A stretch of 64,000 bases of DNA from an uncultured Clostridia bacterium (GTDB taxonomy: Bacteria; Bacillota; Clostridia; Peptostreptococcales; Anaerovoracaceae). The stretch is taken from positions 1 to 64,000 of the forward strand of contig CAKQOE010000001.1 of NCBI GenBank assembly GCA_934255545.1, in the 5' to 3' direction. A program made the position numbers and the translations under genes. How positions within the stretch are numbered: the stretch's first letter is position 1; every line of letters begins with the position of its first letter. Shown in pieces: positions 43,659-51,765 of the stretch. The notes below the pieces were generated by a model that saw nothing but the letters and a program-made list of their open reading frames with translations, had not been told where the DNA came from and made no database searches.

Positions 43659-44807
43659 TTATTTAAACCTTGTTATATATGTGCCCGTTAAAGCATCATA
43701 ATGAACGTATCTATACACACCGGTATCCCATCCATCTCTTACTTTAAAAAAGCGCTGCGCTGAACCATTTTCATTTTTAAATACAGTCCATGCATATGCT
43801 GTTACAGTATGGTCATTATAGTAATTATTTCCATCAGATGCTATATTCAAAAGAATTGGCTGATTATCCGATATGGACTTTGTACCAGTTGACCAAGATA
43901 GTAAACTACTCGATGCTGTTAAATTAGACTTATAGGCTTTCAACGATGCATTAGCAAGTGGTGCTAAATTACCAACATAAACATAATAATCACTTTCACT
44001 TTTACAATACCCGCCACTAACAGCTATCGACTTAACCTTCTCTACTCTAGATTTAAAGCTTACACCATCACCCTTTAAATTATAATTTAACAAACTTGCT
44101 ATACCATATATCGAGCATGCATTATTATCTTTAATTTCATAAGCTGGTACAGCATTCTCTCCAATATTATAATAGGAATCATTTTTAAATACGAACCTTG
44201 GATACTTTTCTTTCAGATAGGCTACTGGATCTTCTATAATTGTCTTATCATTAGCATACGCAACATTCATTGAATTCATAATCAAATAAACATCTTCAAT
44301 CAGTTCAACATTTCTATCATATATACTTTCATCTATATTTTTATTAACCGCTTCTGATGATCGAGGATATTTATACACTTCATTATTATAGTTTTTATTT
44401 TCTATAGTATATACAGAATACCCCTCTGCACCCAATATAGGCTCTGACTTATCTGAAAACTCTTGTATTAAAGCTCTATTTAAATCTGTCGAAATTATTA
44501 TATAGCCCGTATCTTTACCTTCTGTAGACAAATAAATACAATAGCTGTTGATCTTATTATCTGCATCATATAGGCCTCTAATTTCCTTTATATTAGTACT
44601 ATCATTCCATTCAGAAGAACTATCTGTATTACCTGCTATAAAAAGTAATGCTGTTAATTCAGCAACTTCTTCGTTCACTGATAATTCCATTTTATTTTCA
44701 GATATATTATCATCTGCATATATGCACATTATTTGCAAATTAATAATCAATATAGTACATATAACAACTGCAAAGAATCCAAAAATTTTTTTACGTGTGT
44801 AACTCAT
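43659..44807 (-). CDS. Secreted papain-fold (C39/C10-like) cysteine peptidase
   Basis: A 382-residue exported protein. The signal peptide (about 8-32) is followed by a propeptide-like N-terminal half. The catalytic domain (about 200-382) has the likely nucleophile Cys in NNACSIYGIASLLNY, His in YNDHTVTAYAWTVF and Asp in FKVRDGWD, as in C39-like or streptopain (C10) families. The exact family is uncertain. The only good Shine-Dalgarno (AAAGGAG) lies ~37 bases upstream of the ATG and instead fronts a three-codon frame; a GATTCT-TT-AGAATC hairpin lies between. Flanked by the duplicated DUF6147-like genes. Confidence 0.7.
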   Translation of the reverse strand: MSYTRKKIFGFFAVVICTILIINLQIMCIYADDNISENKMELSVNEEVAELTALLFIAGNTDSSSEWNDSTNIKEIRGLYDADNKINSYCIYLSTEGKDTGYIIISTDLNRALIQEFSDKSEPILGAEGYSVYTIENKNYNNEVYKYPRSSEAVNKNIDESIYDRNVELIEDVYLIMNSMNVAYANDKTIIEDPVAYLKEKYPRFVFKNDSYYNIGENAVPAYEIKDNNACSIYGIASLLNYNLKGDGVSFKSRVEKVKSIAVSGGYCKSESDYYVYVGNLAPLANASLKAYKSNLTASSSLLSWSTGTKSISDNQPILLNIASDGNNYYNDHTVTAYAWTVFKNENGSAQRFFKVRDGWDTGVYRYVHYDALTGTYITRFK

Positions 44808-44852
44808 ATTCTTGTTTGACGATTCTAAAGAATCATCTATCTCCTTTCTACA

Positions 44853-45275
44853 TTAATACCTTACATTTGAACTATAACGTGTAATAGTTTCGCTCTTAGA
44901 GCCTGAATAAATTGTAAAGACTGTACGTACTCTGTACAGACCCTTTGTTACAGAAGCAGTCTTTGAAAAAGTCAATATATTTCCATCTTTTGACTTACTC
45001 CAGTTTCCTGCAACAGGCCATTTTCCATTGTCGTACTTTTCAAGATACATAGTTGCAGATATCTTTGTTACTACCTTTGATGATCCACTGGCAGAACAGC
45101 TTAACTCTGCGGTTCCTGAATTAATGCTCAACGATGATATTATATCGTCTGCATATTCATACATAGGAGCTACCATATCATTTTCATTGCTCCATGCATA
45201 TCCCATAACTGCCATACTGAAAAACACACTCACTATGGTAAACACCGATACGAATACTTTTATCGCTTTTGACAT
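44853..45275 (-). CDS. DUF6147-like small secreted protein (copy 2)
   Basis: A 140-residue protein that differs from copy 1 (41324-41746) at only a handful of residues, mostly in the signal peptide (YAWS versus YALS) and one strand (TIYSGS versus IVYSGS). Signal peptide and beta-rich mature domain as in copy 1. AAAGGTGG precedes the ATG. The secreted peptidase gene follows 45 bases downstream on the same strand, so they may be co-transcribed. Confidence 0.8.
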   Translation of the reverse strand: MSKAIKVFVSVFTIVSVFFSMAVMGYAWSNENDMVAPMYEYADDIISSLSINSGTAELSCSASGSSKVVTKISATMYLEKYDNGKWPVAGNWSKSKDGNILTFSKTASVTKGLYRVRTVFTIYSGSKSETITRYSSNVRY

Positions 45276-45400
45276 AACTAAAATTCACCACCTTTCCGTC
45301 ATATACTCGAAATGCTTTCAGCGATCTCTCCTAAAAACGTTTCTATCTATATAACCCTCAAGGTGGTGATATGGGGACAGAATTTTTAAAAATTTTTAAA
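44853..45400 (-). repeat. Direct duplication, copy 2 (secreted gene plus leader)
   Basis: Partner of 41324-41870. The duplication covers the coding region and leader including the paired arms at 45286-45294 and 45360-45368. Confidence 0.9.
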
Positions 45401-45422
45401 AAATATTTTCAGTAAATATATG

Positions 45423-46190
45423 TCAGTGTTTTTTATTTACACTTTCAGCAACTTCTATCAATAAATCTTCAGCACATGAACCTGAAACTTTGTAAACGTA
45501 GCGGTCGTCCGTCCATATGAAGCTTACCAGACCCGGTGATTCATATCGTACAGCTTTAAAGCCGCCTATCTCTATTTCAGTATACCCTGAATGTTCCGTA
45601 TTGATCGCTATTCCTGAGCTGTCAGGAAGAGACTGTCTGTAGATTATTTCATCTTCTCTGCTATTCGTCATACACATATAGTACTGTCCATCAGCCCATT
45701 TTTCTTCCTCCGTTATCTCATACCCTTTTGGAATATCCGGCTTTAATACCTGAAATCGTTGCTCCGCGTCAGCTCCCGCTGACAAGCTGCCTGTTCCGAA
45801 CGTTATATCTGTATGATCCTCTTCAGGATGAATGTACATTTCTATCGCTATATATGTAGCTGCGCAGGCGCAGAGTACGAGGAGCATCGCTGCGGCTATT
45901 GCTATGAGCTTCAGCTTGCGGTGATTATGGAGGTGACAGTGACGTTTCCTGCCTGCTCCACTCCATTCTGCTATAGATGCTTCCGAATTTTTAACATATA
46001 CACGATGAAATCTGCCTGATATGATATCCGCTATCAGTCGATCCATATTATTTTCAAACCCCTTTGAAAAAGTTATGTGCTTTATCCTCAGATCATCTGC
46101 TTCTGTAGGTAGCACTGACATCTCACGTTCACAAGCTTCCAGACAGGCTTCCTTGATCAGATATTCAAGATTTTTATCATACACTGCCAT
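45423..46190 (-). CDS. DUF4367-type membrane protein, probable anti-sigma factor
   Basis: A 255-residue bitopic protein. The cytoplasmic N-terminus (1-90) has the family opening for sigma partners (short helices, HITFSKGFENNMDRLI), one transmembrane helix follows at about 94-115, then an external DUF4367-like domain (GFKAVRYESPGLVSFIWTDDRYVYKVSG). AAAGGAT precedes the ATG. It lies 70 bases below the ECF sigma gene at 46261-46816 and should bind that sigma factor. Since the sigma gene is presently out of frame, this gene may be an orphan partner. Confidence 0.8.
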   Translation of the reverse strand: MAVYDKNLEYLIKEACLEACEREMSVLPTEADDLRIKHITFSKGFENNMDRLIADIISGRFHRVYVKNSEASIAEWSGAGRKRHCHLHNHRKLKLIAIAAAMLLVLCACAATYIAIEMYIHPEEDHTDITFGTGSLSAGADAEQRFQVLKPDIPKGYEITEEEKWADGQYYMCMTNSREDEIIYRQSLPDSSGIAINTEHSGYTEIEIGGFKAVRYESPGLVSFIWTDDRYVYKVSGSCAEDLLIEVAESVNKKH

Positions 46191-46260
46191 CTATCCTTTC
46201 ATATGGATTTTGAAGAACTTTTTAAGCAGAATTTTCGATGCTCTGCCAGACCCGTCCCCG

Positions 46261-46816
46261 TCAGCCTTCAGATCCGCTCATACTCCTCAGCATCGCAAGC
46301 GCGCGCTGCGCCCGTTTCTTTGCAGTTTCAACGGTTATGCCAAGAGCAGATGCTATCTCATTCATGCTGAAGCTGTTGTAATACCTGAGATAAATAACAT
46401 TTTTGTATTTATCATCCAACTGTTCTATCAGCAATGACAGTTCATGCGCCGTTATCCCTCTGAATGCTGTTTCCTCCGCACTCTCATCTGCGTGGTCGAT
46501 ACTGTCTTTAAGCGTTTCATCATCCGATGCTGCTTCATGGCGTTTTTCATGTTCAAGTATGCGCAGCGCTTCGTTCTTCGTTCTTCGTTATGATAACCGC
46601 GAAAGCGCGCGTCCGGGGACAAAAAATATCAGATATTTTTTGAAAATTTTTTGCGCAACGTATAAATGCCTCCTGAACAGCGTGCTCCGCGCGCCCGCTG
46701 TCATTCAGTATTCCGTATGCCGTATAAAGCATCAGTTTTCTGTATTTATAGTAAAACTGCTCAAAACTTTCCTTTTCTTCGTCCGTTTCAAGCATCGCAA
46801 GGAATATCTGCAGCAT
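46261..46816 (-). pseudogene. ECF sigma factor gene, frameshifted by a 7-bp tandem repeat
   Basis: The first part (from ATG 46816) encodes sigma region 2 (FEQFYYKYRKLMLYTAYGIL ... AVQEAFIRCAKNF) and stops early at about 46553. The rest, in another frame, continues without a gap through KNEALRILEHEKRHEA to region 4 (LDDKYKNVIYLRYYNSFSMNEIASALGITVETAKKRAQRAL), ending at 46261. The break is exactly at three tandem copies of CTTCGTT (46569-46589); removing one copy restores the frame. An in-frame product would be ~182 residues, normal for ECF sigma. It may be phase-variable rather than dead. Confidence 0.85.
46569..46589. repeat. Three tandem 7-bp repeats in ECF sigma gene
   Basis: CTTCGTT repeated three times without interruption. 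Two copies give the full-length frame; three give the frameshift seen here. Confidence 0.95.
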
Positions 46817-46889
46817 TCGATTCACCGTTTTTTCGTCGTTTGATTTGATAAATGAAATATCATTTCATAAATCGTTTTGACCTTCTGAA

Positions 46890-46943
46890 CTGCCGGTGAC
46901 GGCAGCATTACATGATTGTATTTATTCATATACATTTTACCAT
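46890..46943 (+). repeat. Dispersed hairpin repeat, long form (copy 1)
   Basis: CTGCCG-GTGA-CGGCAG followed by a conserved AT-rich tail (CATT..ATTGTATTTAT..TATACATTTTA). About 50 bases match 48240-48290. It lies just upstream of the ECF sigma gene. Confidence 0.85.
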
Positions 46944-47029
46944 GTTTGATATGTTGAATTTATTAATTTTTATTAATATTAATAAAAGGCTGACATTTAA
47001 TTTTATAAATAAATATTTGCTGACACATC

Positions 47030-47043
47030 AGCCGTCACCGGCT
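47030..47043. repeat. GC hairpin with TCAC loop
   Basis: AGCCG-TCAC-CGGCT in AT-rich DNA between the sigma gene and the intact Rpn gene. The gap 46944-47156 has nothing else recognisable. Confidence 0.7.
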
Positions 47044-47156
47044 AGGCATATATATTAGATTTTAATACATAATCTGGAATATTTTTCTTGCTATTTTATT
47101 CCATTAATTGTAATATCATCTTGTAAGTTATTACCTTTTATTGAAAGGGGTTTATT

Positions 47157-48011
47157 ATGGGTGATAATAACGTAAAAAACAAAATAGAGAGCTATCATGA
47201 TATTTATCAACAGCTCAATCTTTCCGATGATTTTCTTTTCAGTAAGGTCATGCAGGATGAAGAAATACTTCGTCTGCTGCTTGAAAAAATTCTTAAGTTT
47301 CCTATCAAAAAAGTCGTGCTCGTGCAGTATCAGAGGGTCATGGAGATAGACCCGGGTGCGCATGGTATAAGGCTTGACGTGTATGCCAATGATAGCGCCG
47401 GTACCCGCTACTCTGTTGAAATGCAGAAAAGGAATGAGTATAATATCGGTAAGAGAAGTCGTTATTACTTAAGCATCATGGACCTTGATCAGCTCGAAAA
47501 GGGCGTAAATTACAACATGCTCAAAAGTACATTCGTTATCTTCATATGTCTTTTTGACCCATTTCACAGGCAGAAGCAGAAGTATACTTTTGAGCGTAAA
47601 TGTATCGAAGTTGACGATCTTTCACTGAACGATGAGAGCAGTATAGTCGTTTTAACAAATTCTGATGACAGCAACGGCGATACTGACATTGAAAAATTCT
47701 TCAGATACATAGTCAGCAGCACCACCGAAACTGCTGACAGCCTTGACAGCGAACTTGTAACAAAGATCCATGAACGTGTCCTTAAAGTAAAAAACAACAG
47801 GGAGTTGGAGGTGGAATTTGTGAAATTGCGTGAACGCGATGAGGCGAATTACAATGCTGGCAGAGCTGCAGGATTTGAGGAAGGCATACGTAAAATTGTA
47901 AAAAATATGCTCGTCAAGGATATAGCTACAGACAAAGAAATCTGCGAGATCACCGGTTGCACTCAGGAATTTATCGACAGTATACGTAACTCTGAAAGCA
48001 CTGATACGTAA
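47157..48011 (+). CDS. Rpn-family PD-(D/E)XK nuclease / putative transposase
   Basis: A 284-residue protein. The N-terminus has NLSDDFLFSKVMQDEEILRLLLEKIL. The nuclease core follows at about 60-110, with HGIRLDVYAND (active-site Asp) and TRYSVEMQKR (E-x-Q). Conserved SRYYLSIMDLDQLEKG comes next. The C-terminal half is charged (VKLRERDEANYNAGRAAGFEEG) with a terminal helix pair ending CTQEFIDSI. AAAGGGG precedes the ATG. It has its own terminator. An intact paralogue of the pseudogene at 41893-42407. Usually annotated as a transposase of the PDDEXK_2 type; nuclease/recombination role inferred. Confidence 0.9.
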   Translation: MGDNNVKNKIESYHDIYQQLNLSDDFLFSKVMQDEEILRLLLEKILKFPIKKVVLVQYQRVMEIDPGAHGIRLDVYANDSAGTRYSVEMQKRNEYNIGKRSRYYLSIMDLDQLEKGVNYNMLKSTFVIFICLFDPFHRQKQKYTFERKCIEVDDLSLNDESSIVVLTNSDDSNGDTDIEKFFRYIVSSTTETADSLDSELVTKIHERVLKVKNNRELEVEFVKLRERDEANYNAGRAAGFEEGIRKIVKNMLVKDIATDKEICEITGCTQEFIDSIRNSESTDT

Positions 48012-48063
48012 TTCTGCTGTGAATAGTATATTCAGGTTAATTAACAATTCAAATAAATGATGT

Positions 48064-48109
48064 AAAAGCTTCCTTCTCCCGAATCAATATACGATAAAAG
48101 GAAGCTTTT
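48064..48109 (+). terminator. Terminator of Rpn gene
   Basis: AAAAGCTTCCTT / AAGGAAGCTTTT stem with a 22-base loop, 52 bases below the stop. Nearly identical to 42469-42514. Confidence 0.9.
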
Positions 48110-48120
48110 CCGTTATACCT

Positions 48121-48237
48121 CTACAGTGTAGTATCCGAAAACTTTACTTTCCAATCTTCAATGATGTTCTGTTTAACGTTAAGCGGCCATGTTACAGGCT
48201 TGACGTCTTCATACTCTTCACCTGATGCCTTCTTTTG
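48121..48237 (-). pseudogene. Truncated 3' gene remnant abutting a hairpin repeat
   Basis: A minus-strand frame of about 38 codons ends at a TAG (48121-48123) and reads like protein (EDVKPVTWPLNVKQNIIEDW). It has no start or ribosome site and begins right where the dispersed hairpin repeat 48240-48290 ends, so the 5' part is missing. Parent gene unknown. Confidence 0.4.
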
Positions 48238-48239
48238 TT

Positions 48240-48290
48240 CTGCCGGTGACGGCAGCATTGCTTGATTGTATTTATATACATTTTATCATA
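48240..48290 (+). repeat. Dispersed hairpin repeat, long form (copy 2)
   Basis: CTGCCG-GTGA-CGGCAG plus the same AT-rich tail as 46890-46943, same orientation. The two copies flank the intact Rpn gene. Confidence 0.85.
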
Positions 48291-48333
48291 TTTATGCAGC
48301 ATAATACATGGCTTCAGCAGTTAGCAGCCGGAT

Positions 48334-48819
48334 CTACTTGCCTTGTTCTTCATTTTGTATGCGTATGGAATTGTCTATGTTGTCCTGTATGACTTTGACT
48401 GCTGCTCTCAAGTCGTCTATCGGCATTTCAGCCAGGTACTTTGCACGTTCCATTACAGGAAGGCCTGATATCTCCTGTATTGTATACTGCGGCACTGAGG
48501 GCAGGAAAAAGTAGTCCTTCATCAGGTCTCTGCGTTCTTCATCGCTTATACTTTCTATATATTCATCAAGTTCTTTATTGGAAATATCGATTTCCTCCGC
48601 ATTTTCATTATTTTCATTGATAACAGTCGTTATATCATCACCGTCTTTGTATATCATAACAGTCGAGCCTTCATTAAGAGCTTTCTGATACGTCTTTTTT
48701 ATGCCATACCACTCGAAAACTCCTGCTCCGTAAAGCATCAGCAGATCAAATACAATAACTGCTACTATAACGATAAGTACTATGCCTGTCTTTTTCAGTA
48801 ATACATTATTTCTTTTCAT
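48334..48819 (-). CDS. Hypothetical single-pass membrane protein
   Basis: A 161-residue protein with one transmembrane helix near the N-terminus (about 11-33, GIVLIVIVAVIVFDLLMLYGAG) and an acidic external or cytoplasmic domain rich in Glu/Asn/Asp (VINENNENAEEIDISNKELDEYIESISDEERRDLM). ATG 48819 is chosen for AAAGGGAG six bases upstream. No recognised domain. Stands alone, divergent from the LUD gene. Confidence 0.7.
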   Translation of the reverse strand: MKRNNVLLKKTGIVLIVIVAVIVFDLLMLYGAGVFEWYGIKKTYQKALNEGSTVMIYKDGDDITTVINENNENAEEIDISNKELDEYIESISDEERRDLMKDYFFLPSVPQYTIQEISGLPVMERAKYLAEMPIDDLRAAVKVIQDNIDNSIRIQNEEQGK

Positions 48820-48875
48820 TTTCGGCTCCCTTTCTGTTAATATAATTTTCATGTGTTAAAATAAATCATGCCCTG

Positions 48876-48913
48876 CGCGCGTCACCGCGCGGGTATCTGG
48901 CGGCTGGGCCGCC
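48876..48913. repeat. Pair of GC-rich hairpins
   Basis: CGCGCG-TCAC-CGCGCG (48876-48891, identical to 27847-27862) and GGCGGC-TGG-GCCGCC (48899-48913), between divergent genes. Confidence 0.8.
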
Positions 48914-48985
48914 GAGCCTGGGACACAATTAATTTATATGGTATTAAATTTATTTGATTATTTATGAATTGTGAGGTATTTAGTA

Positions 48986-49624
48986 ATGGAAAGTATGACT
49001 TTTAAAAGAAATGAACGCCTTGCGCCGCATGTTATAAAGGCGCTCGAAAGCCGCAATCATGAGGCTTATTACGCTGAAAGCGCTGAGGCTGCGCTGGCTA
49101 AGGCGCTTGAGCTGATACCTGAGGGCAGCTCTGTCGGCTGGGGAGGCTCGATGACTACCGAAGCTATCGGGCTGAACGACGCGATCCGCAGCGGAAACTA
49201 CAACGCGCTCGACCGCGAAGTCACTGATGACATGCAGGAGCGTATGGATATCATGCGCAGCCACAATACCGCTGACTTTTTCCTGACAAGCTGCAACGCA
49301 ATGAGCGAGGACGGCGTTATCGTAAATATCGACGGCATTGGAAACCGCGTAGCATGTCTTTCGTTCGGACCTGCTTATGTGCTTATGGTAGTCGGCATGA
49401 ATAAAATCGTTAAGACGCTTGATGATGCCATGAGCCGTGCAAAAAACACCGCTTCGCCGGTAAACGCGCAGCGCTTTGATATAAAGACTCCGTGCAAGAA
49501 TACAGGTTACTGCGCTGACTGCAAGTCGCCCGATCGTATATGCTGCAGCACGCTCATCACGTCTTACAGTAAGATACCTAAGCGTTTCAAGATAATACTT
49601 GTTAATGAGGATCTCGGGTTTTAG
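48986..49624 (+). CDS. LUD-domain protein (lactate-utilisation family)
   Basis: A 212-residue LUD/DUF162 protein. The nucleotide/substrate-binding core contains IPEGSSVGWGGSMTTEAIGL, DFFLTSCNAMSEDGVIVNIDGIGNRVACLSFGP, and the C-terminal Cys cluster CKNTGYCADCKSPDRICC. The single-domain form is common in Clostridia; relatives LutC/LldG take part in lactate oxidation, but the stand-alone role is not established. ATG 48986 follows TGAGGT; an in-frame GTG at 48971 overlaps that site. larB lies 3 kb away, hinting at a lactate theme (inference). Confidence 0.9.
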   Translation: MESMTFKRNERLAPHVIKALESRNHEAYYAESAEAALAKALELIPEGSSVGWGGSMTTEAIGLNDAIRSGNYNALDREVTDDMQERMDIMRSHNTADFFLTSCNAMSEDGVIVNIDGIGNRVACLSFGPAYVLMVVGMNKIVKTLDDAMSRAKNTASPVNAQRFDIKTPCKNTGYCADCKSPDRICCSTLITSYSKIPKRFKIILVNEDLGF

Positions 49625-49661
49625 GCGCGCGAAGCGCGCCTGCCCGGCCGCCGGGCGGCCG
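49624..49661. repeat. Pair of GC-rich hairpins at LUD gene end
   Basis: GGCGCGC-GAA-GCGCGCC (49624-49640) starts at the last base of the LUD stop codon; CGGCCGCC-G-GGCGGCCG (49645-49661) is identical to 24519-24535. Confidence 0.85.
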
Positions 49662-49706
49662 CCGATGGTTTTATGCATTGCTGCATTACCTTATTATTGC
49701 CGTCCA

Positions 49707-50840
49707 CTAATAAATTCCCAGTTTTTCCATTGCGTCCTGAAGCGACTCCGCTGTCTCGGCGCATTTTTTTATGTCGCTGCCGAGCGCCTGTGTTGCTTCG
49801 TCCTGTGTCACTGTCAGCGTTTTTTTCTTATCATCTCCATCTATATCGTATTCCCATGATACATAACCAAGGTTATCTATGAGCGCGATCAGCATATATG
49901 CGTCGCGGCGCATTTGTTCTTCGTAATGTGTAATTGTCGGTGCGTAGTTGTTCACAGGTGTCTGGAGCTTCAGCGTCCATCCGTATGGCTCTGTCGATGT
50001 CTGAAGTTCATTGGTCCAATTGCCTGAATGTGTAAAAATATCTAATGCTTCTGCTACTTTTCCGTTGCCTGGAATATCCCCTACATACTTATTTTTTGAA
50101 GAATATAGCCTTCCTACGTTTTCAGGAACAGCTTTACCGTTTTCCCAGACAAGTTGACCGGCTATCCATACCTGGCGTATATCACCCGGTGCACTGAATA
50201 TTTCATCAAAATCGCCGCTGTTCCATGGGAATTTTTTTGTTATCTTAGCTGATATATTCACTACTCCCTCGTTGTAGACGAAGTTTATATCGGTTATCGC
50301 TCTCCCGTCTTCCTTTATTTTTCCGCTGAATTCAAGCGTCGTGTTTTCTACGCTGACGCTGTTTGCTGCGCTTTCTATGTCAGTTGTCTGCATGCTGAAT
50401 GTATTGAACCTGTACTGGACGGTCCACAGACCGCACAAGGCTATGATCGCCGCTGCGATGCATATAGTTATGCCTGTTATAAACCGTCTGCGTACTTTTT
50501 TAAGATAGTCTATTTCGCCAGTCTCGCTTTCCAAAACTTCACTTTCAGATATCGTGTCCGATATCGCTCCGGCTACGTCCTTGTCGTCCGCCTGCATCGC
50601 CGCAAGCACCTCCAAGCATGAGCTGCAATCCTCAAGATGATGCTTTATCGCTTTTTCTGTAACATCTGACGCCAGTCCTTCTGCGTATGACGGCAGCAGA
50701 TCGCGTACTATCTCGCACGGCAGAGTGCATACCGCGTTGCTTTCTGTACCGCCGCGTCCGCTGCGTTCTGCGTTCCTTACTCCGCTTTCCCGCGCATTTT
50801 TTACATTTTTCGTATCTTTGTTTTCATCGTAAAATACCAT
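49707..50840 (-). CDS. Zinc-finger anti-sigma factor with DUF4825-like domain
   Basis: A 377-residue bitopic protein. The N-terminal cytoplasmic zf-HC2 module (about 38-90) has CEIVRDLLPSYAEGLASD and HHLEDCSSCLE (the H-x3-C-x2-C motif). A transmembrane helix lies at about 118-140. The external part includes LYSSKNKYVGDIPGNGKVAEAL, a DUF4825-type signature. It binds and silences the ECF sigma factor encoded just upstream, with one base between them. The long external domain probably senses an envelope signal. Confidence 0.88.
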   Translation of the reverse strand: MVFYDENKDTKNVKNARESGVRNAERSGRGGTESNAVCTLPCEIVRDLLPSYAEGLASDVTEKAIKHHLEDCSSCLEVLAAMQADDKDVAGAISDTISESEVLESETGEIDYLKKVRRRFITGITICIAAAIIALCGLWTVQYRFNTFSMQTTDIESAANSVSVENTTLEFSGKIKEDGRAITDINFVYNEGVVNISAKITKKFPWNSGDFDEIFSAPGDIRQVWIAGQLVWENGKAVPENVGRLYSSKNKYVGDIPGNGKVAEALDIFTHSGNWTNELQTSTEPYGWTLKLQTPVNNYAPTITHYEEQMRRDAYMLIALIDNLGYVSWEYDIDGDDKKKTLTVTQDEATQALGSDIKKCAETAESLQDAMEKLGIY

Positions 50841-50841
50841 T

Positions 50842-51465
50842 TCAGTCCGTACCTCCCTTCGATACCTCTGATATGTTTTTCTTAAGCCGTTCCTTCCCCC
50901 TGTAAAAAGTTACTCGCGCCCAGTTTTCCGAGTGTCCGAGCACTTCTCCTATTTCTCTGAACGAAAGCTCGCCGAAAAGCCGCATATAAATGACCTCTCG
51001 CACGCCTGCGTCAAGCTGCTGTAATGCCATCATAAGTTCTACTCGATTTTCCGAAGAAATGATCTCCGACTCTGCAGACGTCACCGTCTGAGTATCTTGC
51101 AGGTTTGCTGCACTGCCCGGCGCCTGTCGGCGCTTTGCTGAACTGTCGGTTTTTTCTCCGTGCAGCAGCTGTGGCGCTGTTGCTGCTGATATGGCTGCGT
51201 TTTCTGTATCGCCTATCGGCAATTCACGATTTCTTTTACGCTCATGCTCACGCAGCTTGTTCTTCGCTATAGCGCAAAGCCATGTCACGACCGTACATGA
51301 GCCGTTGAATTTATTTGCGCTTTTTACCGCCTGATAAAATGTTTCCTGCGTAAGCTCCTCGGAGACATCGCTGTTTCCTGTACGGGACAGCAGATAGCGG
51401 TATACTGTCTGCGCATGCTTACGGTATACTTCTTCCATATGATCGATATTCTCTGTATCATTCAT
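50842..51465 (-). CDS. ECF-family RNA polymerase sigma factor
   Basis: A 207-residue sigma factor. Region 2 (about 15-80) contains VYRYLLSRTGNSDVSEELTQETFYQAV and WLCAIAKNKLREHERKRNR. A Ser/Ala-rich inter-region linker of ~55 residues is longer than usual. Region 4 (about 145-200) has LDAGVREVIYMRLFGELSFREIGEVLGHSENWARVTFYRGKERL. ATG 51465 is chosen for AAAGGAGG upstream; an earlier in-frame start at 51525 lacks one. It pairs with the anti-sigma gene downstream. Confidence 0.93.
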   Translation of the reverse strand: MNDTENIDHMEEVYRKHAQTVYRYLLSRTGNSDVSEELTQETFYQAVKSANKFNGSCTVVTWLCAIAKNKLREHERKRNRELPIGDTENAAISAATAPQLLHGEKTDSSAKRRQAPGSAANLQDTQTVTSAESEIISSENRVELMMALQQLDAGVREVIYMRLFGELSFREIGEVLGHSENWARVTFYRGKERLKKNISEVSKGGTD

Positions 51466-51555
51466 GATTTCTGCTGCCTCCTTTCTTTTATGCGTAGTTA
51501 AAATATACTTTATCATATACAGCACGCTGCAGTCGCACTGCTTTGCAGATGCATG

Positions 51556-51584
51556 CCTGCTTTTTGCCGCGCCGGCGCGGTGCA
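51556..51584. repeat. Nested hairpin with CCTGC/GCAGG outer arms
   Basis: CCTGC...GCAGG encloses the 14-base perfect palindrome CCGCGCC-GGCGCGG (51567-51580). The same outer arms occur in the inserted element at 42009-42038. The gap 51466-51765 also holds a GGCGCATGCGCC palindrome with T-run at 51726-51746. Confidence 0.75.
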
Positions 51585-51765
51585 GGTTTCCTGATCATTT
51601 ATTCGTTACATATGTTAATGCATTCTGACTGTATTTCGTTACAGGGTCGTATGTAAAAACGGCGCATACACTGCATATCTCATACGTTCCGTCATCTTAT
51701 GCGTACCGAAATTTCTGATTCTATGCGGCGCATGCGCCGTTTTTTGTTTTATATATTATCTGATG

